64,000 bases of DNA, taken from positions 25,383 through 89,382 of the forward strand of contig URUF01000004.1 of the NCBI GenBank assembly GCA_900550955.1, given 5' to 3'. The position numbers and the translations under genes were made by a program. Of the stretch, positions 48,884 through 58,753 are shown one piece after another. The stretch's first letter is position 1. Every line of letters starts with the position of its first letter. The notes under the pieces are model-generated. The model was not told the origin of the DNA, searched no databases, and saw only the letters and a program-made list of their open reading frames with translations. The stretch is from an uncultured Eubacteriales bacterium (GTDB lineage: Bacteria > Bacillota > Clostridia > Christensenellales > Aristaeellaceae).

Positions 48884-49462
48884 ATGGCCAGCAAGAAGGA
48901 CAATTTGCCTTTGACCCTGGAACAGGAGGATGCGTCCACTGGCACCATTACATATGCGAATGAGGTAATTGCCATTATCGCCGGCGTAGCGGCCAACGAG
49001 GTGGAGGGCGTTGCGGGCATGTGCTCAGGCGGCGGCATTACCGAAGTGTTTGGGCGCAACAAGAACATTACCAAGGGCGTAAAGGTGGAGCTGGGCACGG
49101 AAGAGGCCGCGGTGGATATCTACCTTACCATTGAGTACGGCACGCCCATCCAGACGGCCGCTTCCAACGTGCAGGAAAACGTGCGCAAGGCCATTGAGTC
49201 CATGACCGGGCTGCATGTGGTGCGTGTGGACGTGCATGTGCAGGGCGTGAGCTTTGAAAAGGAGCAAAAGGAAACGCTTGAGGGGCTGGAAGCCTTCAAG
49301 GGCATCGAGAGCGCTTCCAAACCCGCGGAGCAGGAAGCCCAGAAGCCGGCCCAGCCTGTGCATGTGGAATTTGAAGGCGAGCCTACCCCCGCCGAAGCCC
49401 ATGAGCCCATCGTGGAGGAAATGCCGGACGAGCCGGATGTACAGCCTGCCGAAGAAGAATAA
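48884..49462 (+). CDS. Asp23/Gls24 family envelope stress protein
   Basis: 192 residues. Asp23 domain (TYANEVIAIIAGVAANEVEG, then PIQTAASNVQENVRKAIESM) and an acidic Pro/Glu-rich tail after residue 140. Asp23 proteins polymerise near the membrane through AmaP, and the next two genes are its usual partners. AGGAGGTG site before the ATG. Confidence 0.9.
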   Translation: MASKKDNLPLTLEQEDASTGTITYANEVIAIIAGVAANEVEGVAGMCSGGGITEVFGRNKNITKGVKVELGTEEAAVDIYLTIEYGTPIQTAASNVQENVRKAIESMTGLHVVRVDVHVQGVSFEKEQKETLEGLEAFKGIESASKPAEQEAQKPAQPVHVEFEGEPTPAEAHEPIVEEMPDEPDVQPAEEE

Positions 49463-49557
49463 TGATTGTTTCGATACCTGCTTTCTGTTCCCTGATATGG
49501 CGAGCCGGAGCAGGCATCGTTTTTCCTTTTCACGTTGCTGCAAGGGAGGGTATGCGC

Positions 49558-50394
49558 ATGAGAATCAAATTCTGGGACCGGCTTTTGGCCGCGTTATCCG
49601 GGCTGCTGATCGTGTTGGCAGCCGTTGGGCTATTTGTGTTTGGCATTGGCGTGCTGCCTGTCAAGCTTGACCTGTCCGTGCTGGAGGGGCCGTTCGCGCT
49701 GTGGCAACGCGTTGTGATGGTGGCGGTATCGCTTATGCTGCTTGCGCTGGGGCTGCACGGCATTTTGCTTTTGTTCCACCGCAGGCGCGAGAAGGGCTTC
49801 ATCATCCAGCAGACGGAGCTGGGGGATATGAGCATTTCCATGAACGCCATGGAGAGCATGGTGAAAAAGTGCGTGGACGCGCATTCGGAGCTGATTGTGA
49901 ACAGCACCCGCATCCATCACAGCCGCGACGGCATTGTTGTGGAAATCAAAATTACGCTGCAAAGCGGCGTGAACATTCCCCTGACTGTAAACGCCCTTCA
50001 AAAGCAGATCAAGCAATACATCACCTCTTGCAGCGGCGTGGATGTGCACCAGGTGCGTGTGATGGTGGAAACCGATACCGCGAAGCTGGCGGCCCCGCAG
50101 CCCGTCCCGGTGGCATATGCCAAGCAGGATGAGCCCGAAAAGCCGCTTGAAGCGGAAGGGGCAAAGCCCGTGGAAAGCGCGGCGGAGCGTATTTTCCATC
50201 ACACGGAGGAGCCGGAAAGCTGCGCCGCGCCCGCAGAGGTGGAAATGCCGCTGGCGGAAACGGCTGAACCGGCGGGAGAACCCGCGCAGGATGAAGCGGC
50301 GGATATGGAAGCCGGGGATACCCTTGCGGCGCAAGCCGTTACAGAGAACGAGGCGGGCATGGAAACGCCTGAATGCGAGGAGGAGAAGGAATAA
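49558..50394 (+). CDS. amaP: Alkaline-shock membrane anchor AmaP-like protein
   Basis: 278 residues. Two N-terminal membrane helices (LLAALSGLLIVLAAVGLFV; VVMVAVSLMLLALGLHGILL), then an Asp23-like domain (MSISMNAMESMVKKCVDAHS) and a long acidic Glu/Ala tail from about 195. It anchors Asp23 filaments. The ATG at 49558 sits 7 bases after GGGAGGG. The stop overlaps the next start. Confidence 0.85.
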   Translation: MRIKFWDRLLAALSGLLIVLAAVGLFVFGIGVLPVKLDLSVLEGPFALWQRVVMVAVSLMLLALGLHGILLLFHRRREKGFIIQQTELGDMSISMNAMESMVKKCVDAHSELIVNSTRIHHSRDGIVVEIKITLQSGVNIPLTVNALQKQIKQYITSCSGVDVHQVRVMVETDTAKLAAPQPVPVAYAKQDEPEKPLEAEGAKPVESAAERIFHHTEEPESCAAPAEVEMPLAETAEPAGEPAQDEAADMEAGDTLAAQAVTENEAGMETPECEEEKE

Positions 50395-50615
50395 TGGACG
50401 GCAAAAAGCTCCCTCCCATCGGTACGCCCCTTTGCGGGGTGATTTTTGGCGTCGTTGGCGCGCTGATTGCGCTGATGCTGCTGTTTATAGGATTCTGGCG
50501 CACCCTGTTTGTGGCGGTTTTGTTTGCGGCAGGGTATTTCCTGGGCGCCTCCCCCAACAAGCCCGAAACGGTAAAGAAGTGGATTAATCGCCTTTTCCCC
50601 CCAAAGAACGAATGA
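50394..50615 (+). CDS. DUF2273 family small membrane protein
   Basis: 73 residues with two close membrane segments (GVIFGVVGALIALMLLF, RTLFVAVLFAAGYFLG). Third member of the Asp23-AmaP-DUF2273 cluster; its start overlaps the amaP stop by one base (TAATG). Function unknown. Confidence 0.85.
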   Translation: MDGKKLPPIGTPLCGVIFGVVGALIALMLLFIGFWRTLFVAVLFAAGYFLGASPNKPETVKKWINRLFPPKNE

Positions 50616-50655
50616 GCATTTGTCATATACAAACAGAAACGGAGTGTTGTTTACA

Positions 50656-51105
50656 ATGGCGCGTTCAATAGCCCGGCAGGCTGCCATGCAGCTTTTGTAC
50701 GAACGCCTGTCAGGCGGCGAGGCCGACGATGAATCCCTTGATTTGGTGTATGAGCAGCTTTCCATGGCCCAGCCCGAAGGGAGCGGGGAGCTGCATCCCA
50801 GCAAGGACGAGCGCCTTTACATAAGCGATGTGCTCTCAGGCGTTGCGGCTTATGAAAGCGAGCTGGATGAAAGCATTGAAAAGCACAGCACAGGCTCCTG
50901 GGCTATGAGCCGCGTGCCGCATGTGGATTTGAGCATTCTGCGCTTGGCGGCCTACGAAATGTATCACCGGGACGACGTGCCGGATAACGTGGCCATCAGC
51001 GAGGCGATGGAGCTGGCAAACCGTTACAGCGAGCCAAAGAGCAGCCGCTATATCAACGGCGTTTTGGGCGCTATGGAGCGCGACAAGCGGGAAACGGACG
51101 CCTGA
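50656..51105 (+). CDS. nusB: Transcription antitermination protein NusB
   Basis: 149 residues, all-helical NusB fold (ARSIARQAAMQLLYERLSGG; VPHVDLSILRLAAYEMYHRD, then VPDNVAISEAMELANRYSEP). Binds boxA RNA with NusE during rRNA transcription. CGGAGTG site upstream. Confidence 0.95.
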   Translation: MARSIARQAAMQLLYERLSGGEADDESLDLVYEQLSMAQPEGSGELHPSKDERLYISDVLSGVAAYESELDESIEKHSTGSWAMSRVPHVDLSILRLAAYEMYHRDDVPDNVAISEAMELANRYSEPKSSRYINGVLGAMERDKRETDA

Positions 51106-51127
51106 GGCTTGTTGGAGGGCCGCCGAT

Positions 51128-52087
51128 ATGCAGGTTACGTTAGGGTTTGATACGAGCTGCTATACAACGTCCGCCGCAGCGGTAAACGGGCAGGGCGAGG
51201 TGGTTGCCGCCTCGCGTATGCTGTTGCCCGTTGCGAAAGGACAGCGCGGCCTTCGCCAAAGCGAGGCCGTTTTTGCGCATGTACGGCAAATGCCGCTGGT
51301 GATGGCGGAGCTGCAAAAGCAGCTTTCTCCAATGGAGGCGCAGGTTGTGGCGGTGTGCGCCTCCTCTAAGCCAAGGGACGGCGCGGATAGCTATATGCCT
51401 GTGTTTACTGTGGGATTGGGGCATGCCAGCGTTCTTTCCAGCGCGCTGAACGTGCCGTTGTATGAAACCTCGCATCAGCGCGGGCATATCGCCGCAGGGC
51501 TGGTTGGCAACGAGGAACCGGCCGGGCGGTTTGTGGCGCTCCACTTGAGCGGCGGAACCACCGAGCTATTGGAATGCTGTGAAGAAGGGCTCAAGCCGCT
51601 AGGCGGCTGTGCCGATCTGCACGCCGGGCAGCTGGTGGACCGCGTGGGGGTGGCGCTCAATCTGCCCTTTCCCGCCGGCCCTGCGTTGGAAAGGCTGGCC
51701 GCGGAGTGGGAGAGCCCTACGGAGGGCATTTTCCCTGTAAGCATTGACAAAGACGGGCTTACCTGCCACTTTTCGGGTATTGAAACCCGGGCGCAGCAAC
51801 TTATCCAGTCGGGAGAATATCCTGCGGAACGCATTGCCGCGGAGGTTTACGATGTGCTAGCGCGCACGGTTGCCAGGCTGCTGGATGCGGCGGGCCGTCG
51901 CTGCGGCGCTGGGCAGGCGCTGGTGGTAGGCGGCGTGGCTTCCTCGCTTAGGCTGCGAAGGCTGCTTGATGAGCGCCTGGCCAAGCTGCGTTCGCCCGTG
52001 CGGGCCATGTTTGGGCAGCCCTGTTATAGCGGGGATAACGCCGCCGGCGTGGCCTGGATTGGAATGAAGAACTACCGCAACCGCTAG
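51128..52087 (+). CDS. TsaD/Kae1-like protein (O-sialoglycoprotein endopeptidase family)
   Basis: 319 residues with the ASKHA fold of TsaD: TLGFDTSCYTTSAAAV at the N-terminus, metal-binding HQRGHIAAG, LHLSGGTTELL and ALVVGGVASSLRLRRLL. It is shorter than TsaD (about 340) and the metal motif differs from the common H-x-E-G-H. It may be a clostridial paralogue rather than the tRNA t6A enzyme itself. TsaB and TsaE are not nearby. Confidence 0.8.
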   Translation: MQVTLGFDTSCYTTSAAAVNGQGEVVAASRMLLPVAKGQRGLRQSEAVFAHVRQMPLVMAELQKQLSPMEAQVVAVCASSKPRDGADSYMPVFTVGLGHASVLSSALNVPLYETSHQRGHIAAGLVGNEEPAGRFVALHLSGGTTELLECCEEGLKPLGGCADLHAGQLVDRVGVALNLPFPAGPALERLAAEWESPTEGIFPVSIDKDGLTCHFSGIETRAQQLIQSGEYPAERIAAEVYDVLARTVARLLDAAGRRCGAGQALVVGGVASSLRLRRLLDERLAKLRSPVRAMFGQPCYSGDNAAGVAWIGMKNYRNR

Positions 52088-52100
52088 GAGGCGATGAAGA

Positions 52101-52952
52101 ATGGCCGCAAAGCTGCTGGACGGCAAACTGATGGCCGCGGAGCTTGAGGGAGAACTGAAAAAACGCGTGGATGCGCTTATACAGACGGGCTGCACCCCGG
52201 GCCTTACGGTGATTCTGGTGGGCGACGATCCCGCAAGCCAGACCTATGTGGGCAACAAGGAGAAGGCTTGCGCCAGGCTTGGCATACGCTCCCATACGCT
52301 GCGCATGCCGGCGGATACCACGCAGGAGGCCCTGGAAGCCGCCATTCGCCAGGCCAACGCGGATGAAGCCGTGCATGGCATCCTGGTGCAGCTGCCCTTG
52401 CCCGCGCATCTGGACAGCGAACGTGCGCTTGCGCTGATCCTGCCGGAAAAGGATGTGGATGGCTTCCATGATATCAACATGGGCAGGCTTGTGCGAGGCA
52501 AGGAATGCGTAACGGCCTGCACGCCCAAGGGCGCCATGCACATGCTCAAGCGCGCGGGTATTGCCATTGCGGGCAAGGAGGCCGTTGTGGTGGGGCGCAG
52601 CAATATTGTGGGCAAGCCCATGGCGCTGCTGTTGCTTCAGGAAAACGCCACGGTTACGGTGTGCCATAGCCGCACGGCGGATTTGGCCGCGCACACGCGC
52701 CGAGCGGATATTCTGGTGGCGGCCGTTGGCAAGCCCCGCTTTGTTACGGAGGATATGGTGAAGGAGGGCGCGGTTGTGGTGGACGTGGGCATCAACCGCG
52801 TGGATGGCAAATTGTGCGGCGATGTGGATTTTGAAAGCGTATCTAAAAAGGCGTCCTATATCACGCCTGTGCCAGGCGGCGTTGGCAAAATGACCATTGC
52901 CATGCTCATGGACAGCACCGTCGCCGCTGCGGAGAGGGCGGCCGCGCTGTGA
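52101..52952 (+). CDS. folD: Methylenetetrahydrofolate dehydrogenase/cyclohydrolase FolD
   Basis: 283 residues. [15 protein letters not shown] contains the catalytic lysine, [10 protein letters not shown] and [11 protein letters not shown] are folate and NADP signatures, and [12 protein letters not shown] is at the end. It interconverts methylene-, methenyl- and formyl-THF. Its stop overlaps the xseA GTG start. Confidence 0.97.
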   Translation: MAAKLLDGKLMAAELEGELKKRVDALIQTGCTPGLTVILVGDDPASQTYVGNKEKACARLGIRSHTLRMPADTTQEALEAAIRQANADEAVHGILVQLPLPAHLDSERALALILPEKDVDGFHDINMGRLVRGKECVTACTPKGAMHMLKRAGIAIAGKEAVVVGRSNIVGKPMALLLLQENATVTVCHSRTADLAAHTRRADILVAAVGKPRFVTEDMVKEGAVVVDVGINRVDGKLCGDVDFESVSKKASYITPVPGGVGKMTIAMLMDSTVAAAERAAAL

Positions 52953-54151
52953 GGGAGCTTACGCTGACCGTGGGCCAGCTGAACGAATATGTGCGGCGCA
53001 CCCTGGGCTCCGACCCTATGCTGCGCAACGTATGCCTTACGGGCGAATTAAGCAATTTGAAACGCCACGTATCCGGACACTGGTATTTTACCCTCAAGGA
53101 TGAGGAAGCCGCCATCAATTGCGCCATGTTCCGGCAATCGGCCATGGGCGTGCGCTTTCGCCCCGAAAACGGGCAGCGTGTGAGGCTGTTTGGCAGCGTG
53201 GGGCTTTATGTAAAAACCGGCTCTTATCAGTTCTATGCGGATATGATGGAACCGGACGGCGTGGGGGATTTATACCTGCGGTTTGAGGCGCTCAAGCGCA
53301 AGCTGGCAAACGAGGGGCTTTTTGACGCGTCGCTGAAAAAGCCGCTGCCGCTTTTGCCCAGGGGCGTGGGCATCGTGACCAGCAAAACGGGAGCGGTGGT
53401 GCACGATATCGCCCGGGTGACGCAAAGGCGCTATCCCGGCATGCCGCTGTACCTGTGCCCGGTAAAGGTGCAGGGCGAGGGCGCGGCGCAGGAGATCGCC
53501 GCCGGCATCCGGCTGATGGACAAGCTTGCGCAGGCCGAGGTGATCATCGTGGGGCGCGGCGGCGGAAGCATGGAGGATTTGTGGGCGTTTAACGAGGAAT
53601 GCGTGGCCCGCGCCATTGCCCGCTGCCAAACCCCGGTTGTAAGCGCCGTGGGCCACGAAACGGACTTTACCATTGCGGACTTTGCGGCCGATTTGCGCGC
53701 GCCTACGCCATCCGCCGCGGCTGAACTGGCCGTGCCTGTGCGGGAGGAGCTGCTTTCGACCGTGAGCCTGCTTGCGCAACGCGTGGAGCGCGGCTATGCG
53801 CGCGAGATCGAGCAAAAGCGCTTCGCTTTAGCGCAGCTGCGCCAGCGGGTGCTTGCCGCCTCGCCGGAGAGAGCGGGCGAGCGCATGGCAGCGCGGCTGG
53901 CGGCGTTGCAAGCGCGCCTGGAAACGGCCATGACGCAGGCGCTGCTTAAAAAGCGGCACGCGGTGGAACGGGCCGCGCTGCGCATTCGCACGGCGGGGCC
54001 GCTAGAAACGCTCAAGCGCGGATATGCCATTGTGCGCAAGAACGGCGCGCCCGTGAAAGGCGTAAAAGAGCTGCGCGCACAGGACGCGGTACACATCATG
54101 CTTGCCGATGGCGGCGCCGCTGCGGTGATAACGACGGTTCAGGAAGGATGA
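52949..54151 (+). CDS. xseA: Exodeoxyribonuclease VII large subunit
   Basis: 400 residues. N-terminal OB domain ([35 protein letters not shown]), catalytic region ([47 protein letters not shown]) and a C-terminal coiled coil. Degrades single-stranded DNA with XseB. GTG start, 4-base overlap with folD. Confidence 0.96.
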   Translation: MRELTLTVGQLNEYVRRTLGSDPMLRNVCLTGELSNLKRHVSGHWYFTLKDEEAAINCAMFRQSAMGVRFRPENGQRVRLFGSVGLYVKTGSYQFYADMMEPDGVGDLYLRFEALKRKLANEGLFDASLKKPLPLLPRGVGIVTSKTGAVVHDIARVTQRRYPGMPLYLCPVKVQGEGAAQEIAAGIRLMDKLAQAEVIIVGRGGGSMEDLWAFNEECVARAIARCQTPVVSAVGHETDFTIADFAADLRAPTPSAAAELAVPVREELLSTVSLLAQRVERGYAREIEQKRFALAQLRQRVLAASPERAGERMAARLAALQARLETAMTQALLKKRHAVERAALRIRTAGPLETLKRGYAIVRKNGAPVKGVKELRAQDAVHIMLADGGAAAVITTVQEG

Positions 54152-54157
54152 AGCTAT

Positions 54158-54433
54158 ATGGCTGGCAAGGCCGCTAAAAAAGCGCCGGCGTTTGAGGAAG
54201 GGCTGGCCCGCTTGGAGGCAATCGCCGAGCAGATGGAGGGCGGGAGCCTGCCTATGGAAGAGCTGTTAAAGCTTTACGAGGAGGGGATGGGCCTTTCGGA
54301 GGCGCTTGCCCATAAGCTTGACGAGGCGCAAAGCAGGATGCGGGAGGTACAGGCAAACGCCAAGGGCGAGCCTGTGGTTGTGGAAACGGACGTTGTAAGG
54401 CAGGAAAGCCTGCTGGACGGACTGGAACCGTAA
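54158..54433 (+). CDS. xseB: Exodeoxyribonuclease VII small subunit
   Basis: 91 residues. Helical hairpin family signature (FEEGLARLEAIAEQMEGGSL, LPMEELLKLYEEGM). Partner of XseA immediately upstream. An acidic C-terminal extension of about 25 residues is unremarkable. Confidence 0.95.
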   Translation: MAGKAAKKAPAFEEGLARLEAIAEQMEGGSLPMEELLKLYEEGMGLSEALAHKLDEAQSRMREVQANAKGEPVVVETDVVRQESLLDGLEP

Positions 54434-54448
54434 AAAGGAGGGCCAGGA

Positions 54449-55369
54449 ATGCAAGACTATCGCAAGGCGGTGGACGAGGCCTTGGCGCGTTTTCCCATGC
54501 TCGCGCAGCAAGGGGAGGAACCCGTTACCGAGCCAGACAGCGCCGAACCGGCAGAGGGGCTGCCGCCCCAGCCGCTGCGCAGCGCTATGCGTTACAGCCT
54601 GCTTTTGCCGGGAAAGCGCTTGAGGCCGGTGCTGCTGCTGGCGGCGTACCACCTTTTGCGCGAGGATTGGGAGCGCGCCCTGCCTTTTGCATGCGCGCTG
54701 GAAATGATACATACGTATTCGCTAATCCACGATGATTTGCCCGCGATGGACAACGACGCGCTCAGGCGGGGCAAACCCACCAACCACCGCGTGTTTGGCG
54801 AAAATATGGCCATCCTCGCGGGCGACGGGCTGCTCAATATGGCTTATGAAACCATGCTTAGCGCTCCGCTTGCGCTTGAATGCCCGGACAGGGCGCTTAG
54901 GGCTGCCGGGGAGATCGCGCGCCGGGCGGGCGTGTGCGGCATGATTGCCGGGCAAACCATGGATGTGAAGCTGGAGGGGCATGCGCCTACAAAAGAAAGC
55001 GTCGCCTATATCCATCGCCATAAGACGGGCGATTTGCTCACCGCCCCCTTAACGGCTGGACTGATGCTGGCGGGCGCTACGGAGGAACAGCTAAGCGCAG
55101 GCCGCGCCTATGGCGAAGGCGTCGGGCTGGCCTTTCAGATCATTGACGATTTGCTTGATGTGGAGGGCGACGCGGCGCAGATGGGCAAGGCAACCGGCAT
55201 GGACGCGCAGCGCGGCAAGATGACCTGGCCTGCTGTGCATGGCGTGCAAAAATCGCGCGAGGATGCAAAGGCCGCCATAGCGCACGCGCAGGCTGCGATA
55301 GAGATTTTCGGCGAGAGGGGCGCTTTTTTACGCAGGCTTGCCGCCCAAACCCTTGTGCGCACCGCCTGA
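54449..55369 (+). CDS. ispA: Polyprenyl (farnesyl/geranyl) diphosphate synthase
   Basis: 306 residues, all-helical. Both Asp-rich motifs are present: LIHDDLPAMDND and FQIIDDLLDVEGD. Makes C10-C20 isoprenoid precursors from IPP and DMAPP. Following xseB is its usual position in Clostridia and Bacilli. RBS AAGGAGGG. Confidence 0.93.
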   Translation: MQDYRKAVDEALARFPMLAQQGEEPVTEPDSAEPAEGLPPQPLRSAMRYSLLLPGKRLRPVLLLAAYHLLREDWERALPFACALEMIHTYSLIHDDLPAMDNDALRRGKPTNHRVFGENMAILAGDGLLNMAYETMLSAPLALECPDRALRAAGEIARRAGVCGMIAGQTMDVKLEGHAPTKESVAYIHRHKTGDLLTAPLTAGLMLAGATEEQLSAGRAYGEGVGLAFQIIDDLLDVEGDAAQMGKATGMDAQRGKMTWPAVHGVQKSREDAKAAIAHAQAAIEIFGERGAFLRRLAAQTLVRTA

Positions 55370-55418
55370 TTGCTGTATCATAACGGAGCCGGGATACGGA
55401 AAGAGGAGAGGAAACGCA

Positions 55419-55889
55419 TTGCATCCAATTTGGGAGGTTTTTTCTAACCACGTGTTGATCGCGGCTTTGATTGGCTGGTTTGTCGCACAGGGGTTAAAGA
55501 TACCGATTTACTATCTGGTGGAGCATAAATGGGATATTCACCGCTTCCATGGCTCGGGCGGGATGCCCAGTTCCCATACGGCCATGGTGGTTTCCGCTTC
55601 CATTATGCTGGGCTCCCTATACGGGTATGATTCCGCCGCCTTTGCGGTGACGGCGGTGTTCGCCTGTATTGTTATGTACGACGCTACCGGCGTTCGCCGG
55701 GAAACCGGCAAGCAGGCCATGGTTATCAACCGCATTCTTCAGGATGTGCTCATCAACGGCAAGCCCATTTCGGATGAGGAGCTAAAGGAGCTGGTGGGGC
55801 ATAAGCCCATCGAGGTTGCGGGCGGCGCTTTGGTAGGGCTTTTGGTTTCCGGGATTTATCTGCTATTTTTGGCCAGGTATATGGCCTAA
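55419..55889 (+). CDS. DUF212 / divergent PAP2 family membrane protein
   Basis: 156 residues, about four membrane segments. The PSSHTAMVVSAS motif is that of acid phosphatase/vanadium-haloperoxidase relatives; YDATGVRRETGKQA is the DUF212 signature. TTG start at 55419 is set by GAGGAGAGG 8 bases upstream. It may act on a lipid phosphate such as a prenyl phosphate from the preceding gene. Confidence 0.85.
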   Translation: MHPIWEVFSNHVLIAALIGWFVAQGLKIPIYYLVEHKWDIHRFHGSGGMPSSHTAMVVSASIMLGSLYGYDSAAFAVTAVFACIVMYDATGVRRETGKQAMVINRILQDVLINGKPISDEELKELVGHKPIEVAGGALVGLLVSGIYLLFLARYMA

Positions 55890-55901
55890 GGAGGGTTTCA
55901 A

Positions 55902-56432
55902 ATGGACCATTTTATGGAAGAAGTTGTGGCGCGGCATAACCGGGGCATGCAAAACACGCTGTTTGTGCTGGCCAATATCATCATGGTGCTTGCGGCCATT
56001 CTGGGAATGATGTCCTTGCAAATGCTGTTTTATCAGTTCTCGATCATGGGGCTGATTGAAACGCTGCTCATGCTTGGTATCGCGGTGCTTTTGTTTTTGC
56101 GCCGCGACCGGCTGCGCACCGAATATGAGTACACCTTCACCAATGGCGATTTGGATTTTGCGCAGGTGTTCAACAACCAAAAGCGCAAGAGCCTGGGCAC
56201 CATGCGCGTCAAAAACGTGGAAGCCTTCGGCCCTGTGGATTCCAACGGCTTCCGCAAGCTGATCAACATGCCGGGGCTGAAGCGGCGCAACTGGTTTTTG
56301 AACCGCGACGCGAAGCTATACTATTTTTATTATCAAAAGGAGAGCGAAAAGAACATCGTCGTTCTGGAGCCCTCTGACGAGCTTGTGGATATGATTCGCA
56401 AATATCTTCCGCATGGGGCGTATCAGGCGTGA
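55902..56432 (+). CDS. Small membrane protein of unknown function
   Basis: 176 residues. Two membrane helices (TLFVLANIIMVLAAILGMM; IETLLMLGIAVLLFLRR) are followed by a soluble domain (YEYTFTNGDLDFAQVFNNQK, KNVEAFGPV). A conserved clostridial type (possibly DUF6106), function unknown. Stop overlaps the next GTG start by 4 bases. Confidence 0.75.
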   Translation: MDHFMEEVVARHNRGMQNTLFVLANIIMVLAAILGMMSLQMLFYQFSIMGLIETLLMLGIAVLLFLRRDRLRTEYEYTFTNGDLDFAQVFNNQKRKSLGTMRVKNVEAFGPVDSNGFRKLINMPGLKRRNWFLNRDAKLYYFYYQKESEKNIVVLEPSDELVDMIRKYLPHGAYQA

Positions 56433-57589
56433 GCAGGCAGATTTATCTGGATAACAGCGCCACCACCCGCCCCTGCGCGCAGGCCGTGGAAGCGATGAAC
56501 CGCAGCATGCAGGAGATATACTTCAATCCCTCCGCGCTATATGGGCCGGCCATGCATGCCGAGCAGGAGCTGGCGGGGGCGAGGCAGGCAATCGCCAAAA
56601 CGCTGGATGCCAGCGAAAAGAACGTGATTTTCACCTCCGGCGGCACGGAGAGCGATAACCTTGCCATATGGGGCTGCCTACAGGGACAGCGCGGCCCCGG
56701 CGAGGTGCTTTACACCGCCGCAGAGCATGCGGCGGTGCAAAATGCCTGCCTAGAGGCGGAAGGCCGCTTTGGCGTGACGGCGCGGGCTATTCCCCTTACG
56801 GCGGAGGGCTCTGTGGAGCTGGATGCGCTTGGGAGTATGCTGGGGCCGGATACGCGGCTGATTTGCGTGATGCAGGTATGCAATGAAACCGGCGTAATCA
56901 TGCCGCTGGACGCGGTTTGCCGCCTGCGCGACACGCTTGCGCCCAAGGCGGCCATTCATGTGGACGGCGTGCAGGGATATTTGCGGACGCCTTTTTCCTT
57001 TAAAGCATACAACGTGCAATCCTACGCGCTCAGCGCGCATAAAATTCACGGCCCCAAGGGCGTGGGCGCGCTTGTTTTGCGCGACGGCTACCGCATTAAG
57101 CCGCAAATTGCGGGCGGCGGGCAGCAAAACGGCCTGCGCAGCGGCACGGAAAACACCTGCGGCATTGCGGGCCTGCGCGCTGCCGTGGAGAGCTATCCGG
57201 CGGACGGCCTGGCCCGCATGAAGGCCATGAAGGCGCTGCTTGTGGAGCTGCTTGAAAGGGAATTGCCGGAAACAACGGTTTTGGGCCTGCCCGTTAACGA
57301 CCCCATGAGCGCGGGGCATATTCTTAACGTGGCGTTTCCGCCGGTGCGGGCCGAAACGCTGCTGCACGCGCTGGAGGGCGACGGAATTTATGTGGGCACG
57401 GGTTCGGCATGCTCGTCCAAAAAGGGAAAGCGCTCCGTGGTGCTTACGGCCATGCGTTGCGCGCCCGCAGCCATGGACGGCGCGATACGCATCAGCCTTT
57501 GTCCGGAGAATACCGAGGATGAAATGCGTTACGCGGCGCAGAAAATCATTGAAAAGGTACGTTTGCTGCGCAGGTTTACGCGGCGATAG
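56429..57589 (+). CDS. Cysteine desulfurase (NifS/IscS family, ThiI partner)
   Basis: 386 residues. PLP lysine in SAHKIHGPKGVG; catalytic cysteine in GTGSACSSKKGKRS; N-terminal YLDNSATTRP. It mobilises sulfur from cysteine. Next to thiI, it most likely feeds 4-thiouridine formation in tRNA and possibly thiazole synthesis. GTG start overlapping the previous gene. Confidence 0.93.
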   Translation: MSRQIYLDNSATTRPCAQAVEAMNRSMQEIYFNPSALYGPAMHAEQELAGARQAIAKTLDASEKNVIFTSGGTESDNLAIWGCLQGQRGPGEVLYTAAEHAAVQNACLEAEGRFGVTARAIPLTAEGSVELDALGSMLGPDTRLICVMQVCNETGVIMPLDAVCRLRDTLAPKAAIHVDGVQGYLRTPFSFKAYNVQSYALSAHKIHGPKGVGALVLRDGYRIKPQIAGGGQQNGLRSGTENTCGIAGLRAAVESYPADGLARMKAMKALLVELLERELPETTVLGLPVNDPMSAGHILNVAFPPVRAETLLHALEGDGIYVGTGSACSSKKGKRSVVLTAMRCAPAAMDGAIRISLCPENTEDEMRYAAQKIIEKVRLLRRFTRR

Positions 57590-57606
57590 GCCTGGGAGGA
57601 AAGCAT

Positions 57607-58752
57607 ATGCGTGAGGTTTTGCAGGTTCGCTTTGGCGAGATCTTTTTGAAAGGGCTCAACCGCCCCACTTTTTTGCGAATGCTGGTAGGGCGTGTGCGCG
57701 AAGCGGTGAAGGATGTGAACGGCCATGTATGGCTGAACGACAGCCGCCTGTACGTGAGCGGCGCAACCGATATGGACGAGGCCATTCGCCGCGTAACCAA
57801 GGTATTTGGCGTGCACAGCGTGTGCCGAGCCATCGAAATGGAAAAGGACGATTTTGAAGCCCTCTGCGCGCAGGCGGCGGAGCTTATGAAGGGACACAAG
57901 GGCAGCTTCAAGGTGAGCGCGCGCCGCAGCGATAAGCGCTATCCTATGGATTCGCCCACAATCAACAGGGAGATGGGCGCGTATCTGCTGGAGCATCTGC
58001 CGGATTTGCGCGTGGATGTGAAAAACCCGGATGTGGTGCTGTCCGTGGAAATCCGGGATATGGCGTATCTCTACACGCATCCCATCCCGGCTGTGGGCGG
58101 CATGCCGGTGGGCTCCAACGGCAGGGCCACGCTGCTGCTTTCCGGCGGCATCGATAGCCCCGTAGCGGGCTGGATGATCGCCAAGCGCGGCGTGAGCGTG
58201 AACGCGGTACATTTTTACTCCTTCCCGTACACCAGCGAGCGCGCGAAGGAAAAGGTGCTTGATTTGGCCCGCATTTTGAGCGAAAGCCTCTGCGGCATCC
58301 GCGTGCATGTGGTGCCCTTTACCGATATCCAGATGCAGATCCACGAAAAGTGCCACGAGGATTATACCACCATCATCATGAGGCGGTATATGATGTGCAT
58401 TGCAAACGCCATAGCCAAAAAGGAGCGTTCGCAGGCGATCATCACCGGCGAAAGCATCGGCCAGGTAGCCAGCCAAACCATGCATGCCCTAAGCTGCACG
58501 GACGCTGTGGCGGATATGCCGGTGTTCCGGCCGCTGATTGGTTTTGATAAGTCCGAGATTATTGAGATTGCAGAAAAGATCGGTACCTACGAAACCTCCT
58601 CGCTGCCGTATGAGGATTGCTGCACGGTGTTTACGCCGCGCCACCCTGCCACCAAGCCTAAGCTGGAGATCATCCTGGATGGCGAAAGCAAGCTGGACGG
58701 CGAGACGCTGATCGCCGCCGCGCTTGAGGGCACCGAGGTATTCGAGCTGTAA
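57607..58752 (+). CDS. thiI: tRNA 4-thiouridine synthase ThiI
   Basis: 381 residues, N-terminal THUMP region (REVLQVRFGEIFLKGLNR) and PP-loop adenylation motif SGGIDSPVAGW. There is no C-terminal rhodanese domain, the usual form in Bacillota, where the NifS-type partner supplies sulfur directly. RBS GGGAGGAAA. Confidence 0.96.
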   Translation: MREVLQVRFGEIFLKGLNRPTFLRMLVGRVREAVKDVNGHVWLNDSRLYVSGATDMDEAIRRVTKVFGVHSVCRAIEMEKDDFEALCAQAAELMKGHKGSFKVSARRSDKRYPMDSPTINREMGAYLLEHLPDLRVDVKNPDVVLSVEIRDMAYLYTHPIPAVGGMPVGSNGRATLLLSGGIDSPVAGWMIAKRGVSVNAVHFYSFPYTSERAKEKVLDLARILSESLCGIRVHVVPFTDIQMQIHEKCHEDYTTIIMRRYMMCIANAIAKKERSQAIITGESIGQVASQTMHALSCTDAVADMPVFRPLIGFDKSEIIEIAEKIGTYETSSLPYEDCCTVFTPRHPATKPKLEIILDGESKLDGETLIAAALEGTEVFEL

Positions 58753-58753
58753 G

